Assembly: GCA_019752575.1 (NCBI GenBank) | Contig: JAIELW010000011.1 | Location: 62,001-126,000, forward strand | Direction of reading: 5' to 3' | DNA length: 64,000 nucleotides | Source of the DNA: Xanthobacteraceae bacterium | GTDB taxonomy: Bacteria > Pseudomonadota > Alphaproteobacteria > Rhizobiales > Xanthobacteraceae | Shown: positions 50,103 to 58,212 of the stretch, piece after piece | Layout of the letters: each line of letters starts with the position of its first letter | How positions within the stretch are numbered: position 1 is the first letter of the stretch | Translations under genes and position numbers: made by a program | The notes under the pieces: generated by a model | Seen by the model: only the letters and a program-made list of their open reading frames with translations | Database searches by the model: none | Told to the model about the DNA's origin: nothing

Positions 50103-50852
50103 ATGCGGGCCAAGGCGATTGGGGCGGCGGTTTTGCCGCTCTTGCTCATGTCTGGAATGGCTGCTGCGCAGGACCAACGCTGCGAAGCCGCGGATGCTTA
50201 TGTCGAGCCCTATTACAAGGCTGCCAAGGCTGCGCTCTCGCTCCGGACCAATAAGTCGCTTGATATCCTGATTGTCTCCAGCGCGCCGTCGCAAACGCGA
50301 ATGGGCGAAAAGCTGCGCTCCTATCCGATTTTTCTGGAGACCGCGCTGAAAGAGCGTCTGCGGGATTACGCGATCAACGTCACCGTTCACACCGAAGCGC
50401 GCAAGACTATCAAGGACATTCTGGCAGCGCTTCCGCAGGCGCTGGAAAAGAACAAGCCCGCGCTCGTGATCCTGCAGACCGGCACCGTCGAAGCGATCGT
50501 GGGCGTCGATCCCGACAAGTATGAGCGCAAATTAGAGAAGGCGATCGAGATCATCCGCGCTGCTGGCGCCGATACGATTCTCGTCAATCCGCAGTTCAGC
50601 CCGCGCACTTCGTTCGTGACCAATTCGGGCGCGATGAACGAGCGCATTCGCCGCGTATCGGCCTATTCGGACGTTTCGCTGTTCAACCGCTACGACATCA
50701 TGCGCCACTGGAGCGAAAGCGACGCCTTCGATCTCACTGCGCTGAAGAACGACGGCACCTATGAAGCCGTCCACCGCTGCCTCGGCCGCCTGCTCGCGGA
50801 ATTCGTTTCGCGCTCGGCTTCTTTCGCGGAGATTGCAAAGCTACCCCGATGA
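50103..50852 (+). CDS. Periplasmic SGNH-like protein lacking catalytic residues
   Basis: The protein has 249 residues with a signal peptide (MRAKAIGAAVLPLLLMSG, ending AAA). Aligned by eye with the next gene it keeps the fold pattern (ILIVSS, LVILQTGT, ADTILVNPQ) but has lost the marks: the GSSS block is SSAPSQ, the Gly of block II is absent, and the block III Asn is Val (TGTVEA). A C-terminal EAVHRCLG may be a remnant of block V. It may be a non-enzymatic partner or glycan binder. AAGGGGGG lies directly upstream of the ATG. Confidence 0.65.
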   Translation: MRAKAIGAAVLPLLLMSGMAAAQDQRCEAADAYVEPYYKAAKAALSLRTNKSLDILIVSSAPSQTRMGEKLRSYPIFLETALKERLRDYAINVTVHTEARKTIKDILAALPQALEKNKPALVILQTGTVEAIVGVDPDKYERKLEKAIEIIRAAGADTILVNPQFSPRTSFVTNSGAMNERIRRVSAYSDVSLFNRYDIMRHWSESDAFDLTALKNDGTYEAVHRCLGRLLAEFVSRSASFAEIAKLPR

Positions 50853-51634
50853 TAAAGCGCAATCTCCTGATCGCGGCGGGCGCCGTGCTCTGCCTCGCGC
50901 CCGCGGCTCACGCTGAATCTGCGTCGCCGCCCGCCTGCTCCCCAAGCGCGGAGTACCAGCGCCTTTCGGGAGTGCTTCCGCGCGTGGCCGAGCGGATCGC
51001 GAACCGCGAACCGGTGACGATTGTCGCGATGGGCTCGTCTTCTACAGCCGGCGTCGGCGCCACCACGGTCGAGCATAATTACCCGACCCAGCTTGAGAAG
51101 CGGCTCAATGCGCGTTTCCCGAATGTCGTCTTTCACGTCATCAACCGCGGTATGAGCGGCGCGGTGGACCGGGAAATGCTCGCCCGCTTCGAAGAAGACA
51201 TACAGGCTGCCCAGCCCGATCTCGTGCTCTGGCAGGTCGGCACCAATGCGCTCCTGCACTCCGACGGCATCACCAAAGAAGGCGATGTTATGCGCGACGG
51301 CCTGCGCCGACTGCGCGCGATCGGCGCCGATGTTGTGCTGATTGATCCGCAATACGCGCCGAAGGTGCTGAAAGACCCCGACGCCGAGCCGATGGTCGAA
51401 CTGATCCGCACCATTGCGCGCGAGGAAGGCGTTCCGGTGTTCCGCCGTTGGGCGCAGATGAAAGAGTGGAAAGAAGAACGCAACATTCCGTTCGAGGCGT
51501 TCCTCTCGCCGGATCTCTTTCACATGAACGACTGGAGCTACGCGTGCTGGGCGGAAGCGCTCTCGGGCGCGATTTCCTCGGCGGCGGTGCAAACAGACTT
51601 CCAGTTCGCAAGCCAGCCCACGCTCCGGCCGTAA
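50849..51634 (+). CDS. Periplasmic SGNH/GDSL hydrolase
   Basis: The protein has 261 residues with a signal peptide (MIKRNLLIAAGAVLCLAP, ending AHA). All four SGNH blocks are present: AMGSSSTAGVG (nucleophile Ser), NRGMSG (oxyanion Gly), QVGTNALL (Asn) and DLFHMND (Asp-x-x-His). It would transfer or remove O-acyl groups in the periplasm. The start overlaps the preceding gene by four bases (ATGA), so the active and inactive-looking paralogs are made together, behind the OpgC-type acyltransferase. Confidence 0.82.
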   Translation: MIKRNLLIAAGAVLCLAPAAHAESASPPACSPSAEYQRLSGVLPRVAERIANREPVTIVAMGSSSTAGVGATTVEHNYPTQLEKRLNARFPNVVFHVINRGMSGAVDREMLARFEEDIQAAQPDLVLWQVGTNALLHSDGITKEGDVMRDGLRRLRAIGADVVLIDPQYAPKVLKDPDAEPMVELIRTIAREEGVPVFRRWAQMKEWKEERNIPFEAFLSPDLFHMNDWSYACWAEALSGAISSAAVQTDFQFASQPTLRP

Positions 51635-51643
51635 CGCAGGCGC

Positions 51644-52141
51644 CTATTTCCTTTCCGGTTGCAGGATGAAGCACGTCGTCGTGGCGTGCGCATAGAGCTT
51701 GCCGTCTTTATCGACGAAACGCCCTTCCGCGATCGCCGTGCGCGCACCGGAATGCACGATCTTGCCTTCCGCGCGCATCCTGCCGGTCTTGGCGTTTACA
51801 CCGCGCACGAAGTTCAGCTTTACTTCGAGCGTCGTGTAGCCGGTGCCTGCGGGCAACATAGTCTGCACCGCGCAGCTCATCGCGGAATCCATCAGCGTCA
51901 GCGCGACTCCGCCATGCACGGTGCCGATCGGATTGTAGTGAAACTCCTTGGGATCGATTTCGAAGACCACGAAGCCGGGCTCCACCACGGTCAGTTCATA
52001 ATCGAGCGTGTCGGTGATCGGCGGGTTTGGAATTTTACCGTCACGGATCTTCTGGAGAAATTCGAGACCCGACATCGCGAGCACAAGGCCTGCGCTTTCT
52101 TTCGGGTCCTTCCAGGTGAAAGTTCGCGTCCGCTCGCTCAT
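51644..52141 (-). CDS. PaaI family thioesterase
   Basis: The 165-residue hotdog thioesterase has the PaaI motif HYNPIGTVHGGVALTLMDSAM, with the HGG turn and catalytic Asp. Homologs hydrolyse aryl- or acyl-CoA. ATG 52141 has GGGGAGGG five bases upstream; the longer frame to 52303 would run through the regulator region and is rejected. It is divergent from a MarR gene across an 87-base gap that holds two palindromes, so it is probably controlled by that regulator. Confidence 0.85.
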   Translation of the reverse strand: MSERTRTFTWKDPKESAGLVLAMSGLEFLQKIRDGKIPNPPITDTLDYELTVVEPGFVVFEIDPKEFHYNPIGTVHGGVALTLMDSAMSCAVQTMLPAGTGYTTLEVKLNFVRGVNAKTGRMRAEGKIVHSGARTAIAEGRFVDKDGKLYAHATTTCFILQPERK

Positions 52142-52168
52142 GCCGTCCCTCCCCGCAAATCCGGTTGA

Positions 52169-52206
52169 CTTATGCGTATATGCACGCATTATGCGCGTAT
52201 ATACGC
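52169..52206. promoter_or_regulatory. MarR operators in the thioesterase/MarR divergon
   Basis: TGCGTATATGCACGCA (about 52174-52189; arms TGCGT/ACGCA) and the perfect 12-bp palindrome GCGTATATACGC (about 52195-52206) lie side by side. A -35-like TTGACT precedes them on the plus strand, and TGGACA with TAATGC spans them on the minus strand. A regulator bound here would block both directions. Confidence 0.62.
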
Positions 52207-52228
52207 CTTTGTCCAGAGGGACGCTGCC

Positions 52229-52672
52229 ATGCCGAAGCGAACTGACATCCATCGCTGCGCCTGCACCATCCTCCGCCAGGCGGCACGGGTCGCGACCCAG
52301 CATTTCGACACGGCGCTCGCGGCCAGCGGGCTGCGCATCTCGCAGCTCTCGGTGCTGACCACGCTCAGCTATGTCGGGCCGAAGACCATTAACGAGCTTG
52401 CGGCAGTGATGGTGCTCGACCGCACCACGCTCGGCCGAAACTTGAGGCCTCTGCAGCGCGACGGCTTCATCGCGATCGAGGCCGGTAAGGACGACCGGCG
52501 CACCAGGAAGCTCGTGCTTACGAAAAAAGGCTCGACCGTTGCGCTAAAGGCAATGGATAGCTGGGGTGACGCACAAACGAGTTTCGAGAATGCAATCGGA
52601 CTCGACAACGCGATTGCGCTATCCAAACTTCTGCGTCAGGTCGTCAAAACGAATTTCGCAGAGCAGAAGTAA
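52229..52672 (+). CDS. MarR family transcriptional regulator
   Basis: The 147-residue winged-helix protein has ISQLSVLTTLSYVGPKTINELA, recognition helix MVLDRTTLGRNLRPLQRDGFI and the wing EAGKDDRRTRKLVLTKKG. MarR proteins are dimeric repressors released by small aromatic or oxidant ligands. ATG 52229 follows AGAGGGA; the frame extends to 52172 but that part covers the operators. CAC near the N-terminus (HRCACT) offers Cys residues for redox sensing. The downstream GST gene lies 11 bases on and is probably co-transcribed. Confidence 0.88.
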   Translation: MPKRTDIHRCACTILRQAARVATQHFDTALAASGLRISQLSVLTTLSYVGPKTINELAAVMVLDRTTLGRNLRPLQRDGFIAIEAGKDDRRTRKLVLTKKGSTVALKAMDSWGDAQTSFENAIGLDNAIALSKLLRQVVKTNFAEQK

Positions 52673-52683
52673 CTGGGGGAAAC

Positions 52684-53313
52684 ATGAGCAAGCTGCAGAT
52701 CATCGGAACGGCGTTGTCGAATTTTGTGCGCACCGCGCGCATGGCCGCGCGCGAGAAGGGCGTGGAGTATGAGCTGATCGAGATCATGCCGCGCAGCGAC
52801 AAGGCGCGCGAGTTTCACCCCGGCGGTATGGTGCCGAGCATGCGACACGGCGACCGCACATTGTTCGAGAGCCGCGCGATCACACGCTACATCGACGAAG
52901 CCTTCGATGGGCCGCCGCTGATGCCGCGCGATCCCTGGAAGGCCGCGCAGGCCGAGCAATGGCTCGCTTATGTCGCGACTTCAGTGGACAAGGCCGTGAT
53001 CCGCGAACTCGTGCACGCCTATTTCTTCTCGACCAAGCCTGACAAGTCGCCAGATCGCGATGTGATCGACCGCGCAACCAAGCGCATCGAGCGGCAATTT
53101 CAGACGCTCGGAAACGCTGTCGAGAAAACCGATTATCTCAGCGGAGATAATTTCGGTCTCGCGGACATGTACGCAATGCCGATCATCAGCCAGTCACGCG
53201 TCACACCCGAAGGCAAGGCCGCGATGGAAAAAGCACCCGCTTTGCTCGCCTATTACGAGAAGCACAAGACCCGGCCGAGCTTCGCCGAGACCGCGCCACC
53301 GAGAGGGAAGTAA
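52684..53313 (+). CDS. Glutathione S-transferase family protein
   Basis: The 209-residue protein has a thioredoxin-like N-domain (IGTALSNFVRTARMAAREKGVEYE, with Ser near the site of catalysis; MVPSMRHGDRTLFESRAITRYI, the glutathione-binding cis-Pro and Glu-Ser) and an all-helical C-domain with DYLSGDNFGLADMYAMPII. It would conjugate or reduce electrophiles with glutathione. GGGGGA lies close before the ATG. It is coupled to the MarR gene, which suggests a small detoxification unit with the divergent thioesterase. Confidence 0.88.
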   Translation: MSKLQIIGTALSNFVRTARMAAREKGVEYELIEIMPRSDKAREFHPGGMVPSMRHGDRTLFESRAITRYIDEAFDGPPLMPRDPWKAAQAEQWLAYVATSVDKAVIRELVHAYFFSTKPDKSPDRDVIDRATKRIERQFQTLGNAVEKTDYLSGDNFGLADMYAMPIISQSRVTPEGKAAMEKAPALLAYYEKHKTRPSFAETAPPRGK

Positions 53314-53331
53314 TTATTTCAACGCGCGACG

Positions 53332-53423
53332 CGTCATGGCCGGGCTTGTCCCGGCCATCCACGTCTTTACTGCTTTGCGAGTTTGCTCAGGCGTGGATGC
53401 CCGGCACAAGGCCGGGCATGACG
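53332..53423. repeat. REP-like dispersed palindrome, copy 3
   Basis: The same two-arm element as at 183-270 and 23852-23942. It lies between the convergent GST and ettA genes and takes up most of the 120-base gap. Confidence 0.85.
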
Positions 53424-53433
53424 AACATAGAAG

Positions 53434-55089
53434 TCACCGTGCGAACTTCTTGTACTTGATCCGGTGCGGGATGTCCGCTGCCGCGCCAAGGCGGCGCTTC
53501 TTGTCCGCCTCGTAATCCTGGAAGTTGCCCTCGAACCATTCGACATGACTTTCGCCCTCGAAGGCGAGAATATGCGTCGCGATCCGGTCGAGGAAGAAGC
53601 GATCGTGGCTGATGATAACGGCGCAGCCCGCGAAATTCTCGATCGCTTCTTCGAGCGCGCGCAGCGTATCGACGTCGAGATCGTTCGTAGGCTCGTCGAG
53701 CAGCAATACGTTCGCGTGCGAGCGAAGCATCTTCGCAAGATGCACGCGGTTGCGCTCGCCGCCCGAGAGCGAGCCGACTTTCTTCTGCTGGTCGCCGCCC
53801 TTGAAGTTGAACGCGGAAACGTAGGCGCGGCTATGCATCTCCTTGGCGCCCAGCTTGATGATCTCGTCGCCGCCCGAAATTTCCTCCCAGACGTTCTTGT
53901 TGCCGTCCAAGGAGTCGCGGCTCTGATCGACATAGCCGAGCTTCACGCTGTCGCCGATTTTGAGTTCCCCGCTATCAGGCTTTTCCGCCCCTGTAATCAT
54001 GCGGAACAGCGTGGTTTTGCCGGCGCCGTTCGGCCCGATCACGCCGACGATGCCGCCGGGCGGCAGTTTGAAATTGAGATTCTCGATGAGCAACTGATCG
54101 CCAAAAGCCTTCGTCAGCCCCTCGGCATCGACGACATTCTGGCCGAGACGCTCGGCGACCGGAATAATGATCTGCGCAGTCTGCGGCGCCTTGTCATTCT
54201 GCTTTGCGACCAATTCGTCATAGCGCTGGAAACGCGCCTTGCTCTTGGCTTGCCGCGCCTTCGGCGAGGACTGAATCCATTCGCGTTCGCGTTCGATCGC
54301 GCGCTGCCGCGCTTCTTCTTCGCGGCCCTCCTGCTCGAGCCGCTTCTGCTTCTGCACCAGCCACGACGAGTAATTGCCCTCGTAAGGAATGCCGCGGCCG
54401 CGGTCGAGTTCGAGAATCCAGCCCGTCACGTTGTCGAGGAAGTAGCGGTCGTGGGTGACGATAAGCACCGCGCCTTTATAATTGCGCAGATATTCTTCGA
54501 GCCAGCCGACCGTCTCGGCGTCGAGATGGTTGGTCGGTTCGTCGAGCAGGAGAATATCCGGCTCGGAAAGCAGAAGCTGGCATAGCGCGACGCGGCGCTT
54601 CTCGCCGCCCGAAAGATTGTTGACTTCCGCATTGTCGTCGGGGCAGCGCAGCGCGTCCATCGCGAGATCGACCTGCGCGTCGAGATCCCACAAGCCCTTG
54701 GCCTCGATCTCGTCCTGCAACTTCGCCATCTCGTCGGCGGTCTCATCCGAGTAATTCGCGGCGAGCTCATTGTAGCGGTCGAGGAGCGCCTGTTTGTTGG
54801 CGACCCCGAGCATCACATTCTGACGCACATTCTTGGACGGATCGAGCTGCGGCTCCTGCGAGAGATAGCCGACCTTCGCCCCTTCGGCGGCGAACGCCTC
54901 GCCAGTGAAATCCTTGTCGGTGCCGGCCATGATGCGCATGAGCGTGGATTTGCCGGCGCCGTTGACGCCGAGCACGCCGATCTTCGCGGTCGGGAAGAAC
55001 GAGAGATGGATATTGTCGAGGACCTTTTTCCCGCCGGGATAGGCCTTCGACAGCCCGATCATCTGATAGACATATTGCCAGGACGCCAT
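53434..55089 (-). CDS. ettA: Energy-dependent translational throttle protein EttA
   Basis: EttA is an ABC-F protein that binds the ribosomal E site and gates elongation according to ATP level. The 551-residue protein has two ATPase domains: [14 protein letters not shown] and [16 protein letters not shown] with [11 protein letters not shown], then [14 protein letters not shown] and [15 protein letters not shown] with [11 protein letters not shown]. The ABC-F linker lies between about 245 and 320. The arm insertion and C-terminus fit EttA rather than Uup. The ribosome site is poor. Confidence 0.93.
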   Translation of the reverse strand: MASWQYVYQMIGLSKAYPGGKKVLDNIHLSFFPTAKIGVLGVNGAGKSTLMRIMAGTDKDFTGEAFAAEGAKVGYLSQEPQLDPSKNVRQNVMLGVANKQALLDRYNELAANYSDETADEMAKLQDEIEAKGLWDLDAQVDLAMDALRCPDDNAEVNNLSGGEKRRVALCQLLLSEPDILLLDEPTNHLDAETVGWLEEYLRNYKGAVLIVTHDRYFLDNVTGWILELDRGRGIPYEGNYSSWLVQKQKRLEQEGREEEARQRAIEREREWIQSSPKARQAKSKARFQRYDELVAKQNDKAPQTAQIIIPVAERLGQNVVDAEGLTKAFGDQLLIENLNFKLPPGGIVGVIGPNGAGKTTLFRMITGAEKPDSGELKIGDSVKLGYVDQSRDSLDGNKNVWEEISGGDEIIKLGAKEMHSRAYVSAFNFKGGDQQKKVGSLSGGERNRVHLAKMLRSHANVLLLDEPTNDLDVDTLRALEEAIENFAGCAVIISHDRFFLDRIATHILAFEGESHVEWFEGNFQDYEADKKRRLGAAADIPHRIKYKKFAR

Positions 55090-55175
55090 GCGCGGCCGCG
55101 CTCCGTTCCGAGTTGCTGGGGAGTTCGGCGGCTATGTAGCGGGCGTAAGCTACTTCGGCAAGGTTCGGCGGGCGA

Positions 55176-56279
55176 TCAATCCTCGCGTGCGCGCACGATG
55201 CGCACCTCTGGCTCCACGCCCGCGCCCCGTGAGCGCTGTTTTCCGTTCAGTCCCTTGGCCAGCAGGCCGCGATAAAGCGCGACGTAATCTTCCGCCATGC
55301 GCTTGACGGTAAAGCGCTCCTCGAACACGCGGCGGACGGTCTTGCGGTCGAGTGCCGTCAGTTCCGGGAAGGCCTGTACCGCTTCCGGCACCGAATTGAC
55401 GACGATACCGGAGACGCCGTCGTCGATCACCTCCGGCACGGAACCTTCGCCGAAGGCGAGCACGGGCGTGCCACAGGCCATCGCCTCGATCATCACGAGA
55501 CCGAACGGCTCCGGCCAGTCGATCGGAAACAGCTGCGCAGCGGCGTTGCCGAGAAAGCCCTGCTTCTGCTGCTCGTTGATCTCGCCGATGAACTCGACGC
55601 CGTCGCCCGCGAGCATCGGCTCGATCTTCTGCTCGAAATATTCGCGATCGACGTCATCGACCTTCGCCGCCATCTTGAGCGGCACGCGGAGCTTACGTGC
55701 GATTTCGATCGCGCGGTCTGGCCGCTTGTCCGGAGCCATGCGGCCGAGAAATGCGAGATAGCCGCCTTTCGGCTCGTAGTTGGGCGCAAAAAGATTTTCG
55801 GGCAGACCGTGCAACACCGTGCCCGCGACATTGCTGCCGCGAATGAAGCCAGCCTGCGAATCCGATATCGTGGCGAGCGGAATATCGGGAAACGCCTGAT
55901 GCAGCGGCTGCAGATCGTGCGTATCCTGCCTGCCGTGCAGTGTCGTCAGCGTCTTGTTCGCGATGTCGCGAAACAGCGGATAATGAAAATAGTCGATGTG
56001 AAAATGCAGAATGTCGAACTCGTCCGCGCGGCGGCGGATCGCATCTAACATCACGAAGTAATATGGATTGGTTTCCTTCACGCGCGGATCGAGACGCAGC
56101 GCCTTGGGGCAGAAAGCTTCGAGCTTCGCGTCCGTCACAGAATCGCCGCTCGCGAACAGCGTGACATCATGTCCCTGCCGCACGAGTTCCTCGGTGAGCC
56201 AGGACACCATACGCTCGGTGCCGCCGTAGAGTTTCGGCGGCGTGCTTTCGATAAGCGGACTGATCTGCGCGATTTTCAT
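55176..56279 (-). CDS. Glycosyltransferase family 4 protein
   Basis: The 367-residue GT-B enzyme has KLYGGTERMVSWLTEELVRQGHDVTLFASGDS at the N-terminus (split here: KLYGGTERMVSWL, then HDVTLFASG), LAFLGRMAPDKRPDRAIEIA, and the EX7E-type donor site in PEPFGLVMIEAMACGTPVLAF. Its acceptor is unknown. An EcfG promoter lies ~60 bases upstream, so stress induction is likely. The leader has a hairpin (GTGTTG/CAACAC at 56291-56311). It is downstream of the PP2C gene on the same strand but separated by ~160 bases and its own promoter. Confidence 0.85.
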   Translation of the reverse strand: MKIAQISPLIESTPPKLYGGTERMVSWLTEELVRQGHDVTLFASGDSVTDAKLEAFCPKALRLDPRVKETNPYYFVMLDAIRRRADEFDILHFHIDYFHYPLFRDIANKTLTTLHGRQDTHDLQPLHQAFPDIPLATISDSQAGFIRGSNVAGTVLHGLPENLFAPNYEPKGGYLAFLGRMAPDKRPDRAIEIARKLRVPLKMAAKVDDVDREYFEQKIEPMLAGDGVEFIGEINEQQKQGFLGNAAAQLFPIDWPEPFGLVMIEAMACGTPVLAFGEGSVPEVIDDGVSGIVVNSVPEAVQAFPELTALDRKTVRRVFEERFTVKRMAEDYVALYRGLLAKGLNGKQRSRGAGVEPEVRIVRARED

Positions 56280-56317
56280 TTAGGTTCCTCGTGTTGTTTG
56301 CAATGCAACACGACGCC

Positions 56318-56342
56318 AACGAACCCGGCGCACGAATGTTCC
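56318..56342 (-). promoter_or_regulatory. EcfG-type general-stress promoter upstream of the glycosyltransferase gene
   Basis: On the minus strand GGAAC (56342-56338), 16 bases, CGTT (56321-56318) matches the sigma-EcfG consensus. The leader to the ATG at 56279 is about 30 bases. Confidence 0.7.
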
Positions 56343-56442
56343 GAAAGAACTGCTTGAACTATCGGCGAAGCGTGACGCGCGAATGAGCAGCGCCACCTTG
56401 CTGCCGCAAAGACGTCACGGGATTTTTTGAATTGCTTGAAGA

Positions 56443-57621
56443 TCAGCCGCCGGGCGCTTGCGGGCCGTCTTTCGGCGCTGCGTTTTTCTGCTGTGTGGAG
56501 CGCGGCGGCTGCGAGTCGCTTTCCGGCGTGAACGCGGGACGCTGCTGCAATCCCTGCTCCGGCGCGGGCGTCAGTTTCACGGTGCCACGCAGTATGTCGG
56601 TCTTTCCCGTCGCAAACAGAATTGCTCCGGCGCCGATCAAACAAAGCAGAAGGCCGAGCAGAATCTTCGCAGGCACCCAGCGGCCCGCGCGGGCAGATTC
56701 GTTGATCGCAGCGGACGAAACCTGGGCAGACGCCGCCGATGCTTTCGGGGCGCTGGCCGCGGTCTTGGCGGATTCTTTTTCGGAAAGAGCGGCGGCACGC
56801 GCCGGCTGCACGCCGTCCGCCTGCGCAACGATCAGCGTCGCGTTGTCTTGATAATTGCGATTGCTACCGATGCCATCGACCGCCTTGATCAATCCGTCAG
56901 CGACCGCGGCGACACCCTGCGGCAGCAAAGTGCGAACGAAATTCTGAATCTGCACCATGGTGAGCGTTTCGAGCCCGTCGCTCGAAAAGATCAACACGTC
57001 GCCGGAAAGCACCTTGCGGCTTTCGATCTGCGGCGAATGGCCGAAGTCCTCGAGCGAGCGTCCGAGCACTGCGATCGTGATCGAATCGCGCCCCTTGCGT
57101 GTCATCACATCGCGCCACAGCGCCGGATCGCCGGAGCCGAGCGCCTCGCGGTCAGCTATCTCCATATAGGAGTGATCGGCGTTCACACGATGCAGCTCGC
57201 CCTCGCGATAGCGCAGGATCAGCGAGTCGCCGATGCTGACGAACGACATCTTCCCGTTTTCGACAAAGCCCGCGACCAGCGTCGCGCCCATATCTTTCAG
57301 ACCCGGTTCTTTCGCCTGCGCGTCCGCGACGGCTTGATTGGCTGCGTTGAGCGAGGTCTTCAGACGTTCTTCCGCGCCGCCGCTGCCGGCGAAGTAGGTT
57401 CTTATGAAAGTATCCGCCGTAATCGCGCTTGCGATATCGCCGCCGTAATGACCGCCGATACCGTCGGCAACGAGCAGAAGACCGCCGCCGGAAAGCGCAA
57501 CGCCGGCGTCGCTCGCGGCGATCTCGCCGGCGTCCCCGCCTTTGGCGTCATAGACGCGGAAGGCATCTTCCTGCGTGTCTTTGCTGCCGCGAATGGCGCG
57601 CGCAGCGGCCTGGAATTTCAT
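56443..57621 (-). CDS. Membrane-anchored PP2C-type Ser/Thr phosphatase
   Basis: The protein has 392 residues. The PP2C domain (1-270) has all metal marks: DTQEDAF near 15-21, LLLVADGIGGHYGG at 48-61, FVSIGDSLILRYREG, IFSSDGLETL at 211-220 and YQDNATLIVAQ at 257-267. An Ala-rich linker leads to one membrane helix (about 317-337, AKILLGLLLCLIGAGAILFA) and a Pro/Gln-rich tail. Its place at the end of a run of FHA proteins implies that it reverses their phosphothreonine signals. The start overlaps the preceding FHA gene (ATGA). Confidence 0.9.
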   Translation of the reverse strand: MKFQAAARAIRGSKDTQEDAFRVYDAKGGDAGEIAASDAGVALSGGGLLLVADGIGGHYGGDIASAITADTFIRTYFAGSGGAEERLKTSLNAANQAVADAQAKEPGLKDMGATLVAGFVENGKMSFVSIGDSLILRYREGELHRVNADHSYMEIADREALGSGDPALWRDVMTRKGRDSITIAVLGRSLEDFGHSPQIESRKVLSGDVLIFSSDGLETLTMVQIQNFVRTLLPQGVAAVADGLIKAVDGIGSNRNYQDNATLIVAQADGVQPARAAALSEKESAKTAASAPKASAASAQVSSAAINESARAGRWVPAKILLGLLLCLIGAGAILFATGKTDILRGTVKLTPAPEQGLQQRPAFTPESDSQPPRSTQQKNAAPKDGPQAPGG

Positions 57622-58190
57622 TTCATGTCATCCCAAGTGAAGTCCGGGCCGCAAAGCTGCACAAAGCGGAATTTGCTTTCGCCGATCGCGATCGCATTGC
57701 CGTCGGTAAGCGGCATCGGCGTCAGCACAGCTTCGTCGTTGAGATAAACGATGTTCGCCTTGCCGCCGTGATTGATGTGGAAGGTGCGCCGCTTCGGCTC
57801 GAAGGTGATGAAGGCTGCACCCTCGCCCGATATCGTCGCATCGCCGAAATCGACGCGGATGCGCTGGCCCGCCGAGCGGCCGAGACTGTTCATGCCCGCG
57901 TAAATGTTGACGACCTTGCCGCGGCCCGGACCTTCGACGATCACGAGCCAGCCGACGACCGGATCGAAACCGCCTGCATCCTTATCCGACATCGCCTGAT
58001 GGTTCATGCCGCCTCCGGCACTTGCACCACCGTAACCGCGGATCATGGTCGGCGCGGAGGAGCCGCCGCCGATCTCCTGCTGCATTGGCTTCAGCTGTTC
58101 TTCGCGCGGCGCCATGGGCTTGCCCGCGGGCTTGACCTCGCGAATGCGCGTCGGCGCGGAAGCGTTGTCGTCTTTCTTGTCGTTTGCCAT
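57618..58190 (-). CDS. Divergent FHA domain protein
   Basis: The 190-residue protein has a charged, Gly-rich N-terminus (1-75) and a C-terminal FHA-like fold: NSLGRSAGQRIRVDFGDATIS, then NIVYLNDEAVLTPMPLTDGNAIAIG. The Gly-Arg and the Ser of the phosphothreonine pocket remain, but the usual SRxH His is replaced (ISGEGA). It may bind in a changed way or act as a substrate: TRI and TMIRGY near the N-terminus are possible phospho-Thr sites. AGGTGAGAG precedes the ATG. Overlaps the PP2C gene by four bases. Confidence 0.78.
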   Translation of the reverse strand: MANDKKDDNASAPTRIREVKPAGKPMAPREEQLKPMQQEIGGGSSAPTMIRGYGGASAGGGMNHQAMSDKDAGGFDPVVGWLVIVEGPGRGKVVNIYAGMNSLGRSAGQRIRVDFGDATISGEGAAFITFEPKRRTFHINHGGKANIVYLNDEAVLTPMPLTDGNAIAIGESKFRFVQLCGPDFTWDDMK

Positions 58191-58212
58191 CTCTCACCTG
58201 TCCTGCCGGCGG

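Noticed and set aside
56291-56311. Leader hairpin GTGTTG/CAACAC as a riboswitch
   Set aside because: It is a single short stem with no conserved core of any known riboswitch class.
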